Below, in pieces: positions 35,004-43,684 of a stretch of DNA of 64,000 nucleotides. Source of the stretch: JBEHWX01 sp048498995 (GTDB lineage: Bacteria; Bacteroidota; Ignavibacteria; OLB7). Position 1 is the stretch's first letter. Each line of letters starts with the position of its first letter. Location: the NCBI GenBank assembly GCA_048498995.1, contig JBEHWX010000010.1:1-64000 (forward strand), read 5' to 3'. The translations under genes and the position numbers were made by a program. A model generated the notes under the pieces. The model worked only from the letters and a program-made list of their open reading frames with translations, searched no databases and was not told the origin of the DNA.

Positions 35004-38000
35004 TCAGGAGCAGCCGCTCGTGGTGCCGCAATCCTCGCAGACATGGCAGGCGCCGTTCTGCTTCACGCGCATCGAGCCGCAGTTGCCGCACTGGTCGCCG
35101 GTATATCCCTGCGCCTTGGCCGTGAGCACCTTCTTCTGGTTCTCGCCGATCGGTTTCACCGGCGGGGCCATCGTGCTGTCGATCGTCGGCGAGGTCTGAC
35201 GCGCGTAGAGCTCCTGTCCCGGCGAGAGCTTGGCCTTGCCGTTGATGGCGCCGTTCTCACGCTCCTTCACCGGCATCTCGCCCCCGAAGCCGGGCTCGTC
35301 GACCGCCTTCACGTGCACGAAGTCCTCGCGACCCAGGTACTCGTAACCGATGGCGCGGAACACGTAGTCGATGATCGACGTGGCGTGCTTGATCGCCTCG
35401 TGGCCGAAGACCGGACCGGAGGGCTCGAAGCGGGTGAAGGTGAACGTATCCACCATCTTCTCCAGCGGCATGCCGTACTGAAGCGCCTTCGAGGCGAGCA
35501 CCGCGAAGCAGTTCATCAGCCCCTTGAAGCTCGCTCCCTCCTTGTACATGTCGATGAAGATCTCGCCGATCGTCCCGTCCTCGTACTCGCCGGTGCGGAG
35601 GAACACCTTGTGCCCGCCGATGGTCGCCTCGCGGACGAAGCCGTGACGGCGCTTCGGCAGACGACGGCGCTCGGCGCGATGGTACACCTTCTCGACGATC
35701 CGCTCGTGGATCTGCGCGGCGCCGACCGTCTCGTTGAAGTCGTGCTCGGCGCCGATCATGTCGCTGAGCGTCACCTCGTCGACCAGCCCGCCGTCGGCGA
35801 CGGTGTTGAGCGGCTGCGAGAGCTTCGATCCGTCGCGATAGAGGGCGATCGCCTTGATCATCAGGCGCCAGGACTCCTCGTAGACATGGGCGACCTCGGC
35901 CACGGTGGCGTGCGCCGGCATGTTGATCGTCTTGGAGATCGCGCCGGAGATGAACGGCTGGGCGGCGGCCATCATCCTGACATGTCCCATGTAGTCGATG
36001 TAGCGCTCGCCGTACTTGCCGCACTTGTTGGCGCAGTCGAACACCGGCAGATGCTCGGAGCGGAGGCCCGGGGCTCCCTCGATCGTCATCGTGCCGCAGA
36101 CGTACTTGTTGGCTTCCTCGATCTGCGCCGGGGTGAAGCCGAGGCCGGCCAGCACGTCGAGCGAGGGATCATTGATCTGATCGTCGACGAAGCCGAGCGT
36201 GCGGAGGAACTCCTCGCCGAGCGACCACTTGTTGAAGGCGAACTTCACGTCGAAGACACCGTCGAGCTGCTTCTCGATCGCGGCCAGCTTCTCCTCGGTG
36301 AAGCCGAGCTCCTTCAGGCTTGCGCGGTTGATGTGCGGGCAGCCGGAGAGGGTGCCGTGTCCCTTGATGTAGCGCTCGATCTCGGCGATCTCGGCATCGG
36401 TGTAGCCGAGGGCCTTGAGTGCCTTGGGGACCGACTGGTTGACGATCTTGAAGTATCCGCCGCCGGCGAGCTTCTTGAACTTCACGAGCGCGAAGTCGGG
36501 CTCGATGCCGGTGGTGTCGCAATCCATCACCAGGCCGATCGTGCCGGTCGGGGCGATCACGGTCACCTGCGCGTTGCGGAAGCCGTGCTCCTGGCCGAGC
36601 TCGAGGGCGCGATCCCAGCACTCCTTGGCGGCGGCCGAGATGTTGGCTGGGCAGAGCTCGTGGTCGATCGCCATCGGCAGGGTGTTGAGCCCCTCGTACT
36701 CGCTGGCCGGTGCGTTGTGCGCGGCGCGGCGGTGATTGCGGATCACGCGGAGCATGTCCTCGGCGTTCCGCTTGTAGCCGGGGAAGGGACCGAGATCGCG
36801 CGAGATCTCGGCGGAGGTTGCGTAGGCTTCGCCGCACATGATCGCGGTGAGGGCGCCGGCCCAGACGCGTCCCTTCTCGGAGTCGTACGGGATGCCGGCG
36901 GTCATCAGCACGGTGCCGAGATTGGCGTAGCCGAGCCCGAGCGTGCGGAAGTCGTAGCTGAGCTGCGCGATCGCCTTGGAGGGGAACTGCGCCATCAGCA
37001 CCGAGACCTCCAGGACCACCGTCCAGATGCGGGAGGCATGCTTGAAGCCCTCCACGTCGAAGCGGCCGGTCTCCGGATCGTAGAAATGCGCCAGGTTGAT
37101 CGAGGCCAGGTTGCAGGCCGTGTCATCGAGGAACATGTACTCGCTGCACGGGTTGCTGGCGTTGATCTCGCCATCCTTCGGGCAGGTGTGCCACTCGTTG
37201 ATCGTCGTGTGATACTGGATGCCGGGGTCGGCGCAGCTCCAGGCGGCAAAGTTGATCTTCTGCCAGAGGTCGCGCGCCTTCAGCGTCTTGGTGACCTTGC
37301 CGTCGGTGCGGCGCACGAGCCTCCAGTCGCTGTCGGCCTCGACCGCGCGCATGAAGCCGTTGTCGACGCGGACGGAGTTGTTGGAGTTCTGGCCGGAGAC
37401 GGTCAGGTACGCTTCCCCCTCGTAGTGGGTATCGTACTCGTCGAACTCGATGCCGGTGTAGCCTTCCTTGACCAGATCGATCACGCGGACGATGTAGCTG
37501 ACCGGCACGCCGCGGTTGAGCGCGCGCTGCACCAGGTCGTGCAGCGGCGTGCCCGGCGTGGTGTAATCGTAGCCCTCGCGGGAGGCCACGTGCATGATCT
37601 CGTTCAGGAAGAGGTTGTTGATCTTGGAGCCGGTCACCAGCGCGGCCACCTTCTGCTCCTCGAGCATCTTCCAGTCGACGAAGGTCTCGATATCCGGATG
37701 GTCGACGTTGAGGATCACCATCTTGGCGGCGCGGCGGGTGGTTCCGCCGGACTTGACGGCGCCGGCGGCGCGATCGTTCACCTTGAGGAACGACATCAGG
37801 CCGGAGGAGACGCCGCCGCCGGAAAGGGGCTCACCCTCGGCGCGGATCTGCGAGAAGTTCGATCCGGTGCCGCTGCCGTACTTGAAGATGCGGGCCTCGC
37901 GCGTGACCAGGTCGAAGATGCCCCCCTCGTTGACCAGATCGTCCTTCACCGACTGGATGAAGCAGGCGTGCGGCTGCGGATGGGTGTAGGCGTCCTTCGA

Positions 38001-38510
38001 CTTGGTGAGCTTGCCGGTCTTCGGGTCGACGAAGTAATGTCCCTGGGCCGGGCCGGTGATGCCGTAGGCATGGGCCAGGCCGGTGTTGAACCACTGCGGC
38101 GAGTTCGGCGCGGCCATCTGCTTCAGGAGCATGTAGGCGGTCTCGTCATAGAAGGCCTGCGCGTCCTCGGTCGAATCGAAGTAGCCGTGCTCCTCTCCCC
38201 AGCTGCGCCAGCATCCGGCCAGACGGTGCGCCACCTGACGCGCGCTCCGCTCCGGTCCGAACACCGGCTCCCCCTTCTCGTCCACGATCGGCTTGCCGTT
38301 CGGATCGACCTGCGGCACGCCGGCCTTGCGGAAATACTTCTGCGCCAGGATATCGGTGGCCACCTGCGACCACGCCTTCGGCACCTCGATGTCGTGCATC
38401 TCGAAGACCACCGATCCATCGGGGTTGCGAAGCACCGAGGAGCGATGCGTGTACTCGAACTGCGCGTAGACATCCTGTCCTGGCTGCGTGAAACGTCGGG
38501 TAATCTTCAT
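35004..38510 (-). CDS. nrdJ: Adenosylcobalamin-dependent ribonucleotide reductase (class II)
   Basis: 1168 aa. Makes deoxyribonucleotides with coenzyme B12, independent of oxygen. Active-site stretches: NPCSEYMFLDDTACNLASINLAHF, APTGTIGLVMDCDTTGIEPDFALVKFKKLAGGG (catalytic barrel), and SPQWFNTGL near the N-terminus. Residues about 1000-1080 are the TSCPD-type module (YEDGTIGEIFIDMYKEGASFKGLMNCFAVLASKALQYG). The C-terminus carries a Cys4-type zinc ribbon (CGNCGSM ... CHVCEDCGTTSGC), the thioredoxin-accessible tail. No intein. GAGGTG precedes the ATG by 9 nt. It implies a cobalamin need; no B12 riboswitch was recognised upstream. Standalone gene. Confidence 0.97.
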   Translation of the reverse strand: MKITRRFTQPGQDVYAQFEYTHRSSVLRNPDGSVVFEMHDIEVPKAWSQVATDILAQKYFRKAGVPQVDPNGKPIVDEKGEPVFGPERSARQVAHRLAGCWRSWGEEHGYFDSTEDAQAFYDETAYMLLKQMAAPNSPQWFNTGLAHAYGITGPAQGHYFVDPKTGKLTKSKDAYTHPQPHACFIQSVKDDLVNEGGIFDLVTREARIFKYGSGTGSNFSQIRAEGEPLSGGGVSSGLMSFLKVNDRAAGAVKSGGTTRRAAKMVILNVDHPDIETFVDWKMLEEQKVAALVTGSKINNLFLNEIMHVASREGYDYTTPGTPLHDLVQRALNRGVPVSYIVRVIDLVKEGYTGIEFDEYDTHYEGEAYLTVSGQNSNNSVRVDNGFMRAVEADSDWRLVRRTDGKVTKTLKARDLWQKINFAAWSCADPGIQYHTTINEWHTCPKDGEINASNPCSEYMFLDDTACNLASINLAHFYDPETGRFDVEGFKHASRIWTVVLEVSVLMAQFPSKAIAQLSYDFRTLGLGYANLGTVLMTAGIPYDSEKGRVWAGALTAIMCGEAYATSAEISRDLGPFPGYKRNAEDMLRVIRNHRRAAHNAPASEYEGLNTLPMAIDHELCPANISAAAKECWDRALELGQEHGFRNAQVTVIAPTGTIGLVMDCDTTGIEPDFALVKFKKLAGGGYFKIVNQSVPKALKALGYTDAEIAEIERYIKGHGTLSGCPHINRASLKELGFTEEKLAAIEKQLDGVFDVKFAFNKWSLGEEFLRTLGFVDDQINDPSLDVLAGLGFTPAQIEEANKYVCGTMTIEGAPGLRSEHLPVFDCANKCGKYGERYIDYMGHVRMMAAAQPFISGAISKTINMPAHATVAEVAHVYEESWRLMIKAIALYRDGSKLSQPLNTVADGGLVDEVTLSDMIGAEHDFNETVGAAQIHERIVEKVYHRAERRRLPKRRHGFVREATIGGHKVFLRTGEYEDGTIGEIFIDMYKEGASFKGLMNCFAVLASKALQYGMPLEKMVDTFTFTRFEPSGPVFGHEAIKHATSIIDYVFRAIGYEYLGREDFVHVKAVDEPGFGGEMPVKERENGAINGKAKLSPGQELYARQTSPTIDSTMAPPVKPIGENQKKVLTAKAQGYTGDQCGNCGSMRVKQNGACHVCEDCGTTSGCS

Positions 38511-39304
38511 GGGAATAACACCTCAAAGCTTGTTCGTTCGACCGCCCCGCCAAGCCCCGGAGCCCGCTGACGCGCTGGCTCCCCGGCTCGGCGATTCCGG
38601 CTTGTATATAGACGTGGAACCACGACTCTTAGGGGAACGACGTCACCCCGAGCCGACATGGCTTCCATGCCTCAGAGACCGCTGTGTTGAATGATTCGGA
38701 GGGAAGAGCAACGGCCGTCACCGGCCGCGCGGAGGCGAAGTCGACCACCATGTCCCGTGCCTCTGCATCCGAATCCGTGCATCGTTCATCATATCGGGAC
38801 CCATCTTCATCGTTCGTGTTCGTGACCTGCTCGTTCGAAAGGCGGCACAATATACGCGGGTGTTCAGGGGACGAAATCCACTACCTTTCCACAGGAATAA
38901 CGGCGATAAAAATGCGTGGAAATTTCCACGAATTCGGCCGGCAATCTCTCCGGCGGGCCCCGGCCACCCCCTCCGCCGGCCTCCGGGAGGCCCCCGGGAT
39001 GGCACTCATCCCCCGTCGCGGAAGGTCGAGCCCCTTCTTCCCGACTCCCCAGCCTCCCCCCCCGCCGACCTGGGGGACAAATACGTAAGTTCACGGCGCG
39101 GCACGTCCGGCGGCCGGATCATCGGACCAGGTCCCCGCATCCCCCCCTTTCCCGGCCGCCCCGGCGCTCCCTCCGGAGCCGGCCGGCGTCCTCCGACATC
39201 TTCCGTTCCCCGTCTCGGCACCCGATCCACCCTCCGATCGGACGGCGCGCGCGACCGCGTGGCCGCCGCCGGGCCCCTCGACGACACGACAACGACGGAC
39301 ACCC
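38511..39304. other. Divergent control region between nrdJ and the WD40-like surface gene
   Basis: About 790 bp with no credible gene. It contains the 16-bp perfect palindrome cgtggaaatttccacg (38915-38930). A partial NrdR-box-like cacaatatacgcgggtgt also occurs near 38846-38863. The right end is Pro/Arg-rich low-complexity DNA leading to the ATG at 39305. Confidence 0.5.
38915..38930. promoter_or_regulatory. 16-bp perfect palindrome near nrdJ
   Basis: cgtggaaatttccacg, in the divergent region, about 400 bp upstream of nrdJ and 375 bp before the surface-protein gene. A dimeric regulator site is plausible; the target gene is uncertain. Confidence 0.4.
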
Positions 39305-41401
39305 ATGACGACGATCGCAACACTCCCCGCGCCCCGCTCCTCGTTCCGCTCCGGACTCGGTTCCGCGCTCGCCTCGGCGCTTTTGCTCGTGACGCTCACG
39401 CTCCTCACCCTCTTCCGCGCGGAGGCCGCCCCGCGGCTGATCGCGCCGAACGGCGGCGAGCGGTTCCGGGTGGGCTCGACCACCACCATACGCTGGGAAG
39501 GGACCGCCCCGACCGACACCGTCCGGCTCGAATACAGCACCGATAGGGGCGCCACCTGGAGGCTGATCACCGATGGCGCCACCGGATCGGACTACGTGTG
39601 GCGCAACATCCCGCGAACGCCGAGCGATCTCTGCCTGATGCGCATCGCCACGCGCGCCAGTATCGGCGACAGCGTCCTCTGGCTGAAGCGGATCGTGGAG
39701 GGACACAGCCTTGCCGAGGCGGTGCACTTCGCCGAGTTCAGTCCCGACGGCACGCGGGTGCTCGGCGGCGAGGCCGAAGGGAGCGTGACGATCTGGGATT
39801 CGTATACCGGCGCGATCATCCTGACCGTGCCGGTGGAATCGCGCGCCAACATCCCCTCCCCGCCCGGCATCACCCTCATCTCCAGCGCCCGCTACAGCCC
39901 GGACGGCCGCGTCTTCGCCACCATCAGCCCGCTGCCGAACAGCGCCGGCTCGATGGTCCGGATCTTCGACGCGACCAGCGGCGCGAAGCTCCGGGAATGG
40001 TCCAAGCCGGAGCCGAGCAGAAGCTCCACCTCCGCCTCCTGCGTCTTCAGCCCGGACGGATCGAAGCTCCTGGTCACCGGCCTCGGCGGCGGCTCGGTCT
40101 ACAACGTCGTCGACGGATTGGTCGCGGCACAGATCACCGGTTATACCTCCACCTCCCCCTCGGTGATCAGCTCCATGCTCGAGGCGGACTGGCGGCGTGA
40201 CGGCGGCGCGATCATCGGCGCCGCGTTCGCCACGCCGGGGGCCATCCCAGCGTTCACCCTCTCCGATCCGGTCACCGGCGGCGTGCTCCGGACCTACGAT
40301 TTCTCGCCGACCAGCATCATCTCCTGCGTGCGCTTCACCCCCGACGGCACCCGTTTCATCTCCACCTCCAACGACGGGCTGGCGCGGGTGTGGGACGTGG
40401 CCACCGCCACCAGTCCCTACAGCGTGAGCGGGTTCGATCAATATCCCAACTGGGTGGCGATCACGCACGACGGCACCGCGTTCGCCCTCGCCGGACAGGA
40501 GAACACGCGGCCGAACTGGAAACTGAAGCTCTACAACACCTCCGACGGCACGTTCATCAGAACCATCGCCGCGATCGGCAACGGCATGCGGAACGCCGAG
40601 TTCTCGCCGGACGACGCGCGGATCCTGGTCTCCTGCATCGACGGCGTGCGGATCTTCCACACGCGGGACACCACGCCCCCGACCGCCGATACCTCCGATG
40701 CGCTCTGGTCGATCTACATCTCCGACGGCGCTACCGTGACGGTTGCCGCGCCACGCATCGCCGCGCGCCAGGGGGAAACGGTCGCCGTGCCGATCACCAT
40801 CGACGCGCCGGAGGAGGCGGTCGGCGCCGGCGCGACGCGGATCGACCTGTCGCTGAGCTTCGACGCCACGCTCCTCGAACCGATCGGCGACACGCCGCGC
40901 GGCGCCATCACCGGCGGCACGCGGACCATTCCCCTCTCTTTCCCCTTGGATGCGCCGGCCGACACGATCCTCGGCACGCTCCTCTTCCGCGCGGCGCTCG
41001 GCGACGATTCCCTCACGACGCTGGGGATCCTCTCCCCGACGACCGATGTGGCGACCGTCACCGTTCTGAAGCGGGATGGCTCCTTCACGATGCTCGACCT
41101 CTGCGTGCAGGGAGGGGTAAGGCTCGTCGATCCGAACGGGAAGGCGGTCGTGAAGATCATCGCCGCCCCTCCCGCGGCGGACTACGTCGACGTGGAGGTG
41201 AGGACCATCGAGCGGGGAGCAACCACGCTCACGCTCGTCGGCATCGACGGACGCGCCATCCGGGACTATCTCCGGAGCGATTCGCCGCCGGAGGTCTGGC
41301 GCGAGCGGATCGGCCTGGCCGACGTCGCGACGGGGCGCTATCTGCTGGTGCTCCGCACGCCGACGATCGTCACCTCGACGAGGCTGGAGGTGACGCGATG
41401 A
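39305..41401 (+). CDS. T9SS surface protein: Ig-like + WD40-like propeller + cohesin-like
   Basis: 698 aa. Signal peptide about 13-42 (long, hydrophobic LASALLLVTLTLLTLF). An Ig-like opening domain (PNGGERFRVGSTTTIRWEG ... YSTDRGATWRLI) comes first. Then WD40-type repeats (FSPDGTRVLGGEAEGSVTIWD, FTPDGTRFISTSNDGLARVWD) over about 130-450. A cohesin-like beta-sandwich follows (VTVAAPRIAARQGETVAVPITIDAPEEAVGAGATRIDLSLSFDATLLEPIG, about 475-600). The end is a T9SS-like tail (about 620-698; VGIDGRAIRDYL ... ATGRYLLVLRTPTIVTSTRLEVTR). The stop overlaps the next ATG (ATGA), so it is translated with the OmpA protein. Likely a surface beta-propeller that binds a partner; the ligand is unknown. Confidence 0.87.
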   Translation: MTTIATLPAPRSSFRSGLGSALASALLLVTLTLLTLFRAEAAPRLIAPNGGERFRVGSTTTIRWEGTAPTDTVRLEYSTDRGATWRLITDGATGSDYVWRNIPRTPSDLCLMRIATRASIGDSVLWLKRIVEGHSLAEAVHFAEFSPDGTRVLGGEAEGSVTIWDSYTGAIILTVPVESRANIPSPPGITLISSARYSPDGRVFATISPLPNSAGSMVRIFDATSGAKLREWSKPEPSRSSTSASCVFSPDGSKLLVTGLGGGSVYNVVDGLVAAQITGYTSTSPSVISSMLEADWRRDGGAIIGAAFATPGAIPAFTLSDPVTGGVLRTYDFSPTSIISCVRFTPDGTRFISTSNDGLARVWDVATATSPYSVSGFDQYPNWVAITHDGTAFALAGQENTRPNWKLKLYNTSDGTFIRTIAAIGNGMRNAEFSPDDARILVSCIDGVRIFHTRDTTPPTADTSDALWSIYISDGATVTVAAPRIAARQGETVAVPITIDAPEEAVGAGATRIDLSLSFDATLLEPIGDTPRGAITGGTRTIPLSFPLDAPADTILGTLLFRAALGDDSLTTLGILSPTTDVATVTVLKRDGSFTMLDLCVQGGVRLVDPNGKAVVKIIAAPPAADYVDVEVRTIERGATTLTLVGIDGRAIRDYLRSDSPPEVWRERIGLADVATGRYLLVLRTPTIVTSTRLEVTR

Positions 41402-43599
41402 TCGGGATGCTCAGCCCCCTGATGCCCCGCCGGCGCGCGCTCCGACGTCGGCTCGCCGTCGCGCTCCTCCCCCTGGGCTTTCTCGCGGCCGGCGCGCGGC
41501 TGGCGGCGCAGGAGCCGATCCGCCCGCGCTACGGCCTGTTCGGCGGCTACGCGATCAACCGTCACGACGCCGACTTCCTGGCGCTCCCCGGCGTGCCGAG
41601 CTGCTCTCCGGGATTCACCGATGGGAGCGGCGGCGGACCGATCCTCGGCGCGCTCTACGAGCTCCCCCTCTCCGAGCGGCTCCTCCTCGGGCTGCGCGCC
41701 GGCTATGCCGGACACGACGCGACGCTGACGGCGCGGGAGCCGGTGTATCTGATCGTGGACGGCACCGGCCGCCCCGGAGCGATCGAGCACAGGCTGCGGG
41801 GAACGCTCGGCACCATCGGCCTTGAACCGTCGATCCAGGCACGGCCGTTCGGAGGCGTCCTCGGAGGCTTCTTCGTGGCGCTCGGCGCGCGTGCCGGCGC
41901 ATATATCGCGCGGCGATACGATCAGGCGGAACAGATCGTCGATCCGGTCGACGCCGGAACGTTCCTCGACGCGGCCGGCAACGACAGCCGGAGCCGCGTC
42001 AGAAACCAGAGCTCGGGAGATATTCCGGGAGGCTCGTCGCTGCTGCTCGAGGGAACGATCGGGCTCGGCATCGACCTGCCGATGAACGCGCGGGGCACGG
42101 TGCTCCTCGCGCCGGAGATCTCCTACGCATATGCCTTCACCGATGTCGCCAGCGGCGTGAACTGGAAGCCGAACGGCGCGCGCGCCACGATCGCCGTCAA
42201 ATACTCCCCGGCCCCCGAGCCTCCGAAGCCGACCGGCCGCGACACGGTGTTCCTGCGGGACACGACATCGCGTAGCTCCGCGTCGATCGCGACGGCGACG
42301 CTCACGCTGCAGCATCGGGCCGAAACGCACGAAACGATCGAGCTTCCCGACAGCATCATCGAACGGACGACGATCCGGGAGAGTTATCTCCGGGAGCTGC
42401 CGGTCCCTCCCCCGCCGGTCTGCTCCATTGCGGTCAGCGGCGTCGATGCCGACGGGAACGAGGAGCCGATGGCCACGCTCAGGATCGAGGAGTTCATGTC
42501 CACGGTGGCGCATCCGCTGCTCAACTACGTCTTCTTCGAGCCGGGATCGTCGACGATTCCCGACCGCTACACCAGGCTCGCCGCCGCGCAGGCCGACACG
42601 TTCCGGATCGAGAGCCTGTTCGGCGCCGGGACCATGGAGGTCTATCACACGATGCTCAACGTGATCGGCCAGCGCCTGAGGAAGTATCCACGCGCGATGC
42701 TGACGCTCACCGGCTGCAACATGGACGCGAGGGAGGAGAAGGGGAATCTCGATCTGTCCCGCTCCCGGGCCGATGAGGTGCGGCGCTATCTGACCGGCGT
42801 CTGGGGGATCGACGAGGGGAGGATCAGGATCGAGGCGACGAACCTGCCGGCCAAGCGCTCCAACCCGCTCACGCCGGACGGGCAGGCGGAGGATCGGCGC
42901 GTGGAGATCTCCTCGGATACGCCGGAGATCCTCGACGTGCTCCTCAGCGGCGACACCGCGCGCACGAGCGCTCCTCCCACGGTACGGCTGCGTCCGAGCC
43001 TGAGCGCGGCACAGGGAGCCGGCGCGTGGCGCGTGCGGATCATGCAGCACGGCGCGCTCCTCAAGGAGCTCTCCGGCACCGGCGCGCCGCCGGCCGCGCT
43101 CGACTGGGATCCGCTTGCCGACCGCGCCAACCCGCCCCGCTTCGACGATTCGATCTCGATCGAGATGGAGGCCACCGATGCCGCCGGCCAGCCGACCCGC
43201 TGCGGCGCGATGCTGGCGACCCGCGTGGTGACGCTCCGCGAGAAGCGCCAGCAGCAGGTGGGGGATTTCTCGATCGACCGCTACAACCTGATCCTCTTCA
43301 ACGTCGGCGAGGCGGGGATCACGCCGACCAATCAGCGGATCATCGACATGGTCTCCTCCCGCCTGCGGCCGACATCGGAGCTGACGGTGGAGGGATTCGC
43401 CGACCGGACCGGATCGGCCGAATCGAACCAGCGGCTTTCGGCGCAGCGCGCCAGCGCCACGGCACAGGCCCTGGCGCGTCCGGAGGCGACCACGCGGGGC
43501 GTCGGGGAGGCGCGACTGCTCTACCCGAACGACACGCCCGAGGGGCGCTTCTACTGCCGCACGGTGCAGATCACGGTGAAAACGCCCCTGCCGCGGTGA
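41398..43599 (+). CDS. OmpA-family outer-membrane protein with two OmpA-like domains
   Basis: 733 aa; GGAGG lies 6 nt before the ATG, overlapping the previous stop by 4 nt. Signal peptide about 18-35. An N-terminal barrel-like region (YGLFGGYAINRHDADFLALP..., about 40-270) is followed by a first OmpA-like domain (LNYVFFEPGSSTIPDRY ... RADEVRRYLTGVWGIDEGRIRIEATNLPAKRSNP, about 380-500). The second ends the protein (FNVGEAGITPTNQRIIDMV ... LTVEGFADRTGSAESNQRLSAQRASATAQALAR, about 640-733). OmpA domains bind peptidoglycan; two in one chain is unusual and may clamp the outer membrane to the wall. The coupled T9SS propeller may dock on it (inference). Confidence 0.9.
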   Translation: MIGMLSPLMPRRRALRRRLAVALLPLGFLAAGARLAAQEPIRPRYGLFGGYAINRHDADFLALPGVPSCSPGFTDGSGGGPILGALYELPLSERLLLGLRAGYAGHDATLTAREPVYLIVDGTGRPGAIEHRLRGTLGTIGLEPSIQARPFGGVLGGFFVALGARAGAYIARRYDQAEQIVDPVDAGTFLDAAGNDSRSRVRNQSSGDIPGGSSLLLEGTIGLGIDLPMNARGTVLLAPEISYAYAFTDVASGVNWKPNGARATIAVKYSPAPEPPKPTGRDTVFLRDTTSRSSASIATATLTLQHRAETHETIELPDSIIERTTIRESYLRELPVPPPPVCSIAVSGVDADGNEEPMATLRIEEFMSTVAHPLLNYVFFEPGSSTIPDRYTRLAAAQADTFRIESLFGAGTMEVYHTMLNVIGQRLRKYPRAMLTLTGCNMDAREEKGNLDLSRSRADEVRRYLTGVWGIDEGRIRIEATNLPAKRSNPLTPDGQAEDRRVEISSDTPEILDVLLSGDTARTSAPPTVRLRPSLSAAQGAGAWRVRIMQHGALLKELSGTGAPPAALDWDPLADRANPPRFDDSISIEMEATDAAGQPTRCGAMLATRVVTLREKRQQQVGDFSIDRYNLILFNVGEAGITPTNQRIIDMVSSRLRPTSELTVEGFADRTGSAESNQRLSAQRASATAQALARPEATTRGVGEARLLYPNDTPEGRFYCRTVQITVKTPLPR

Positions 43600-43637
43600 G
43601 GCCGATCCGGCTCTATCCCCCGCTCCCGGCGGTTTCC

Positions 43638-43645
43638 TATCTTTG
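43638..43645 (+). promoter_or_regulatory. -7 element of E1 fusion gene
   Basis: TATCTTTG fully matches TAnnTTTG, 40 nt before the ATG at 43685. Best match in the window; no clear -33 box. Confidence 0.5.
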
Positions 43646-43684
43646 TGCTTTTGCAGGCATTCCAACTCAGTACCGATATATCCG

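Noticed and set aside
35004..38510. Intein or adenosylcobalamin riboswitch at nrdJ
   Set aside because: The reductase reads through with normal motifs and length, and the upstream DNA lacks a recognisable B12-box.
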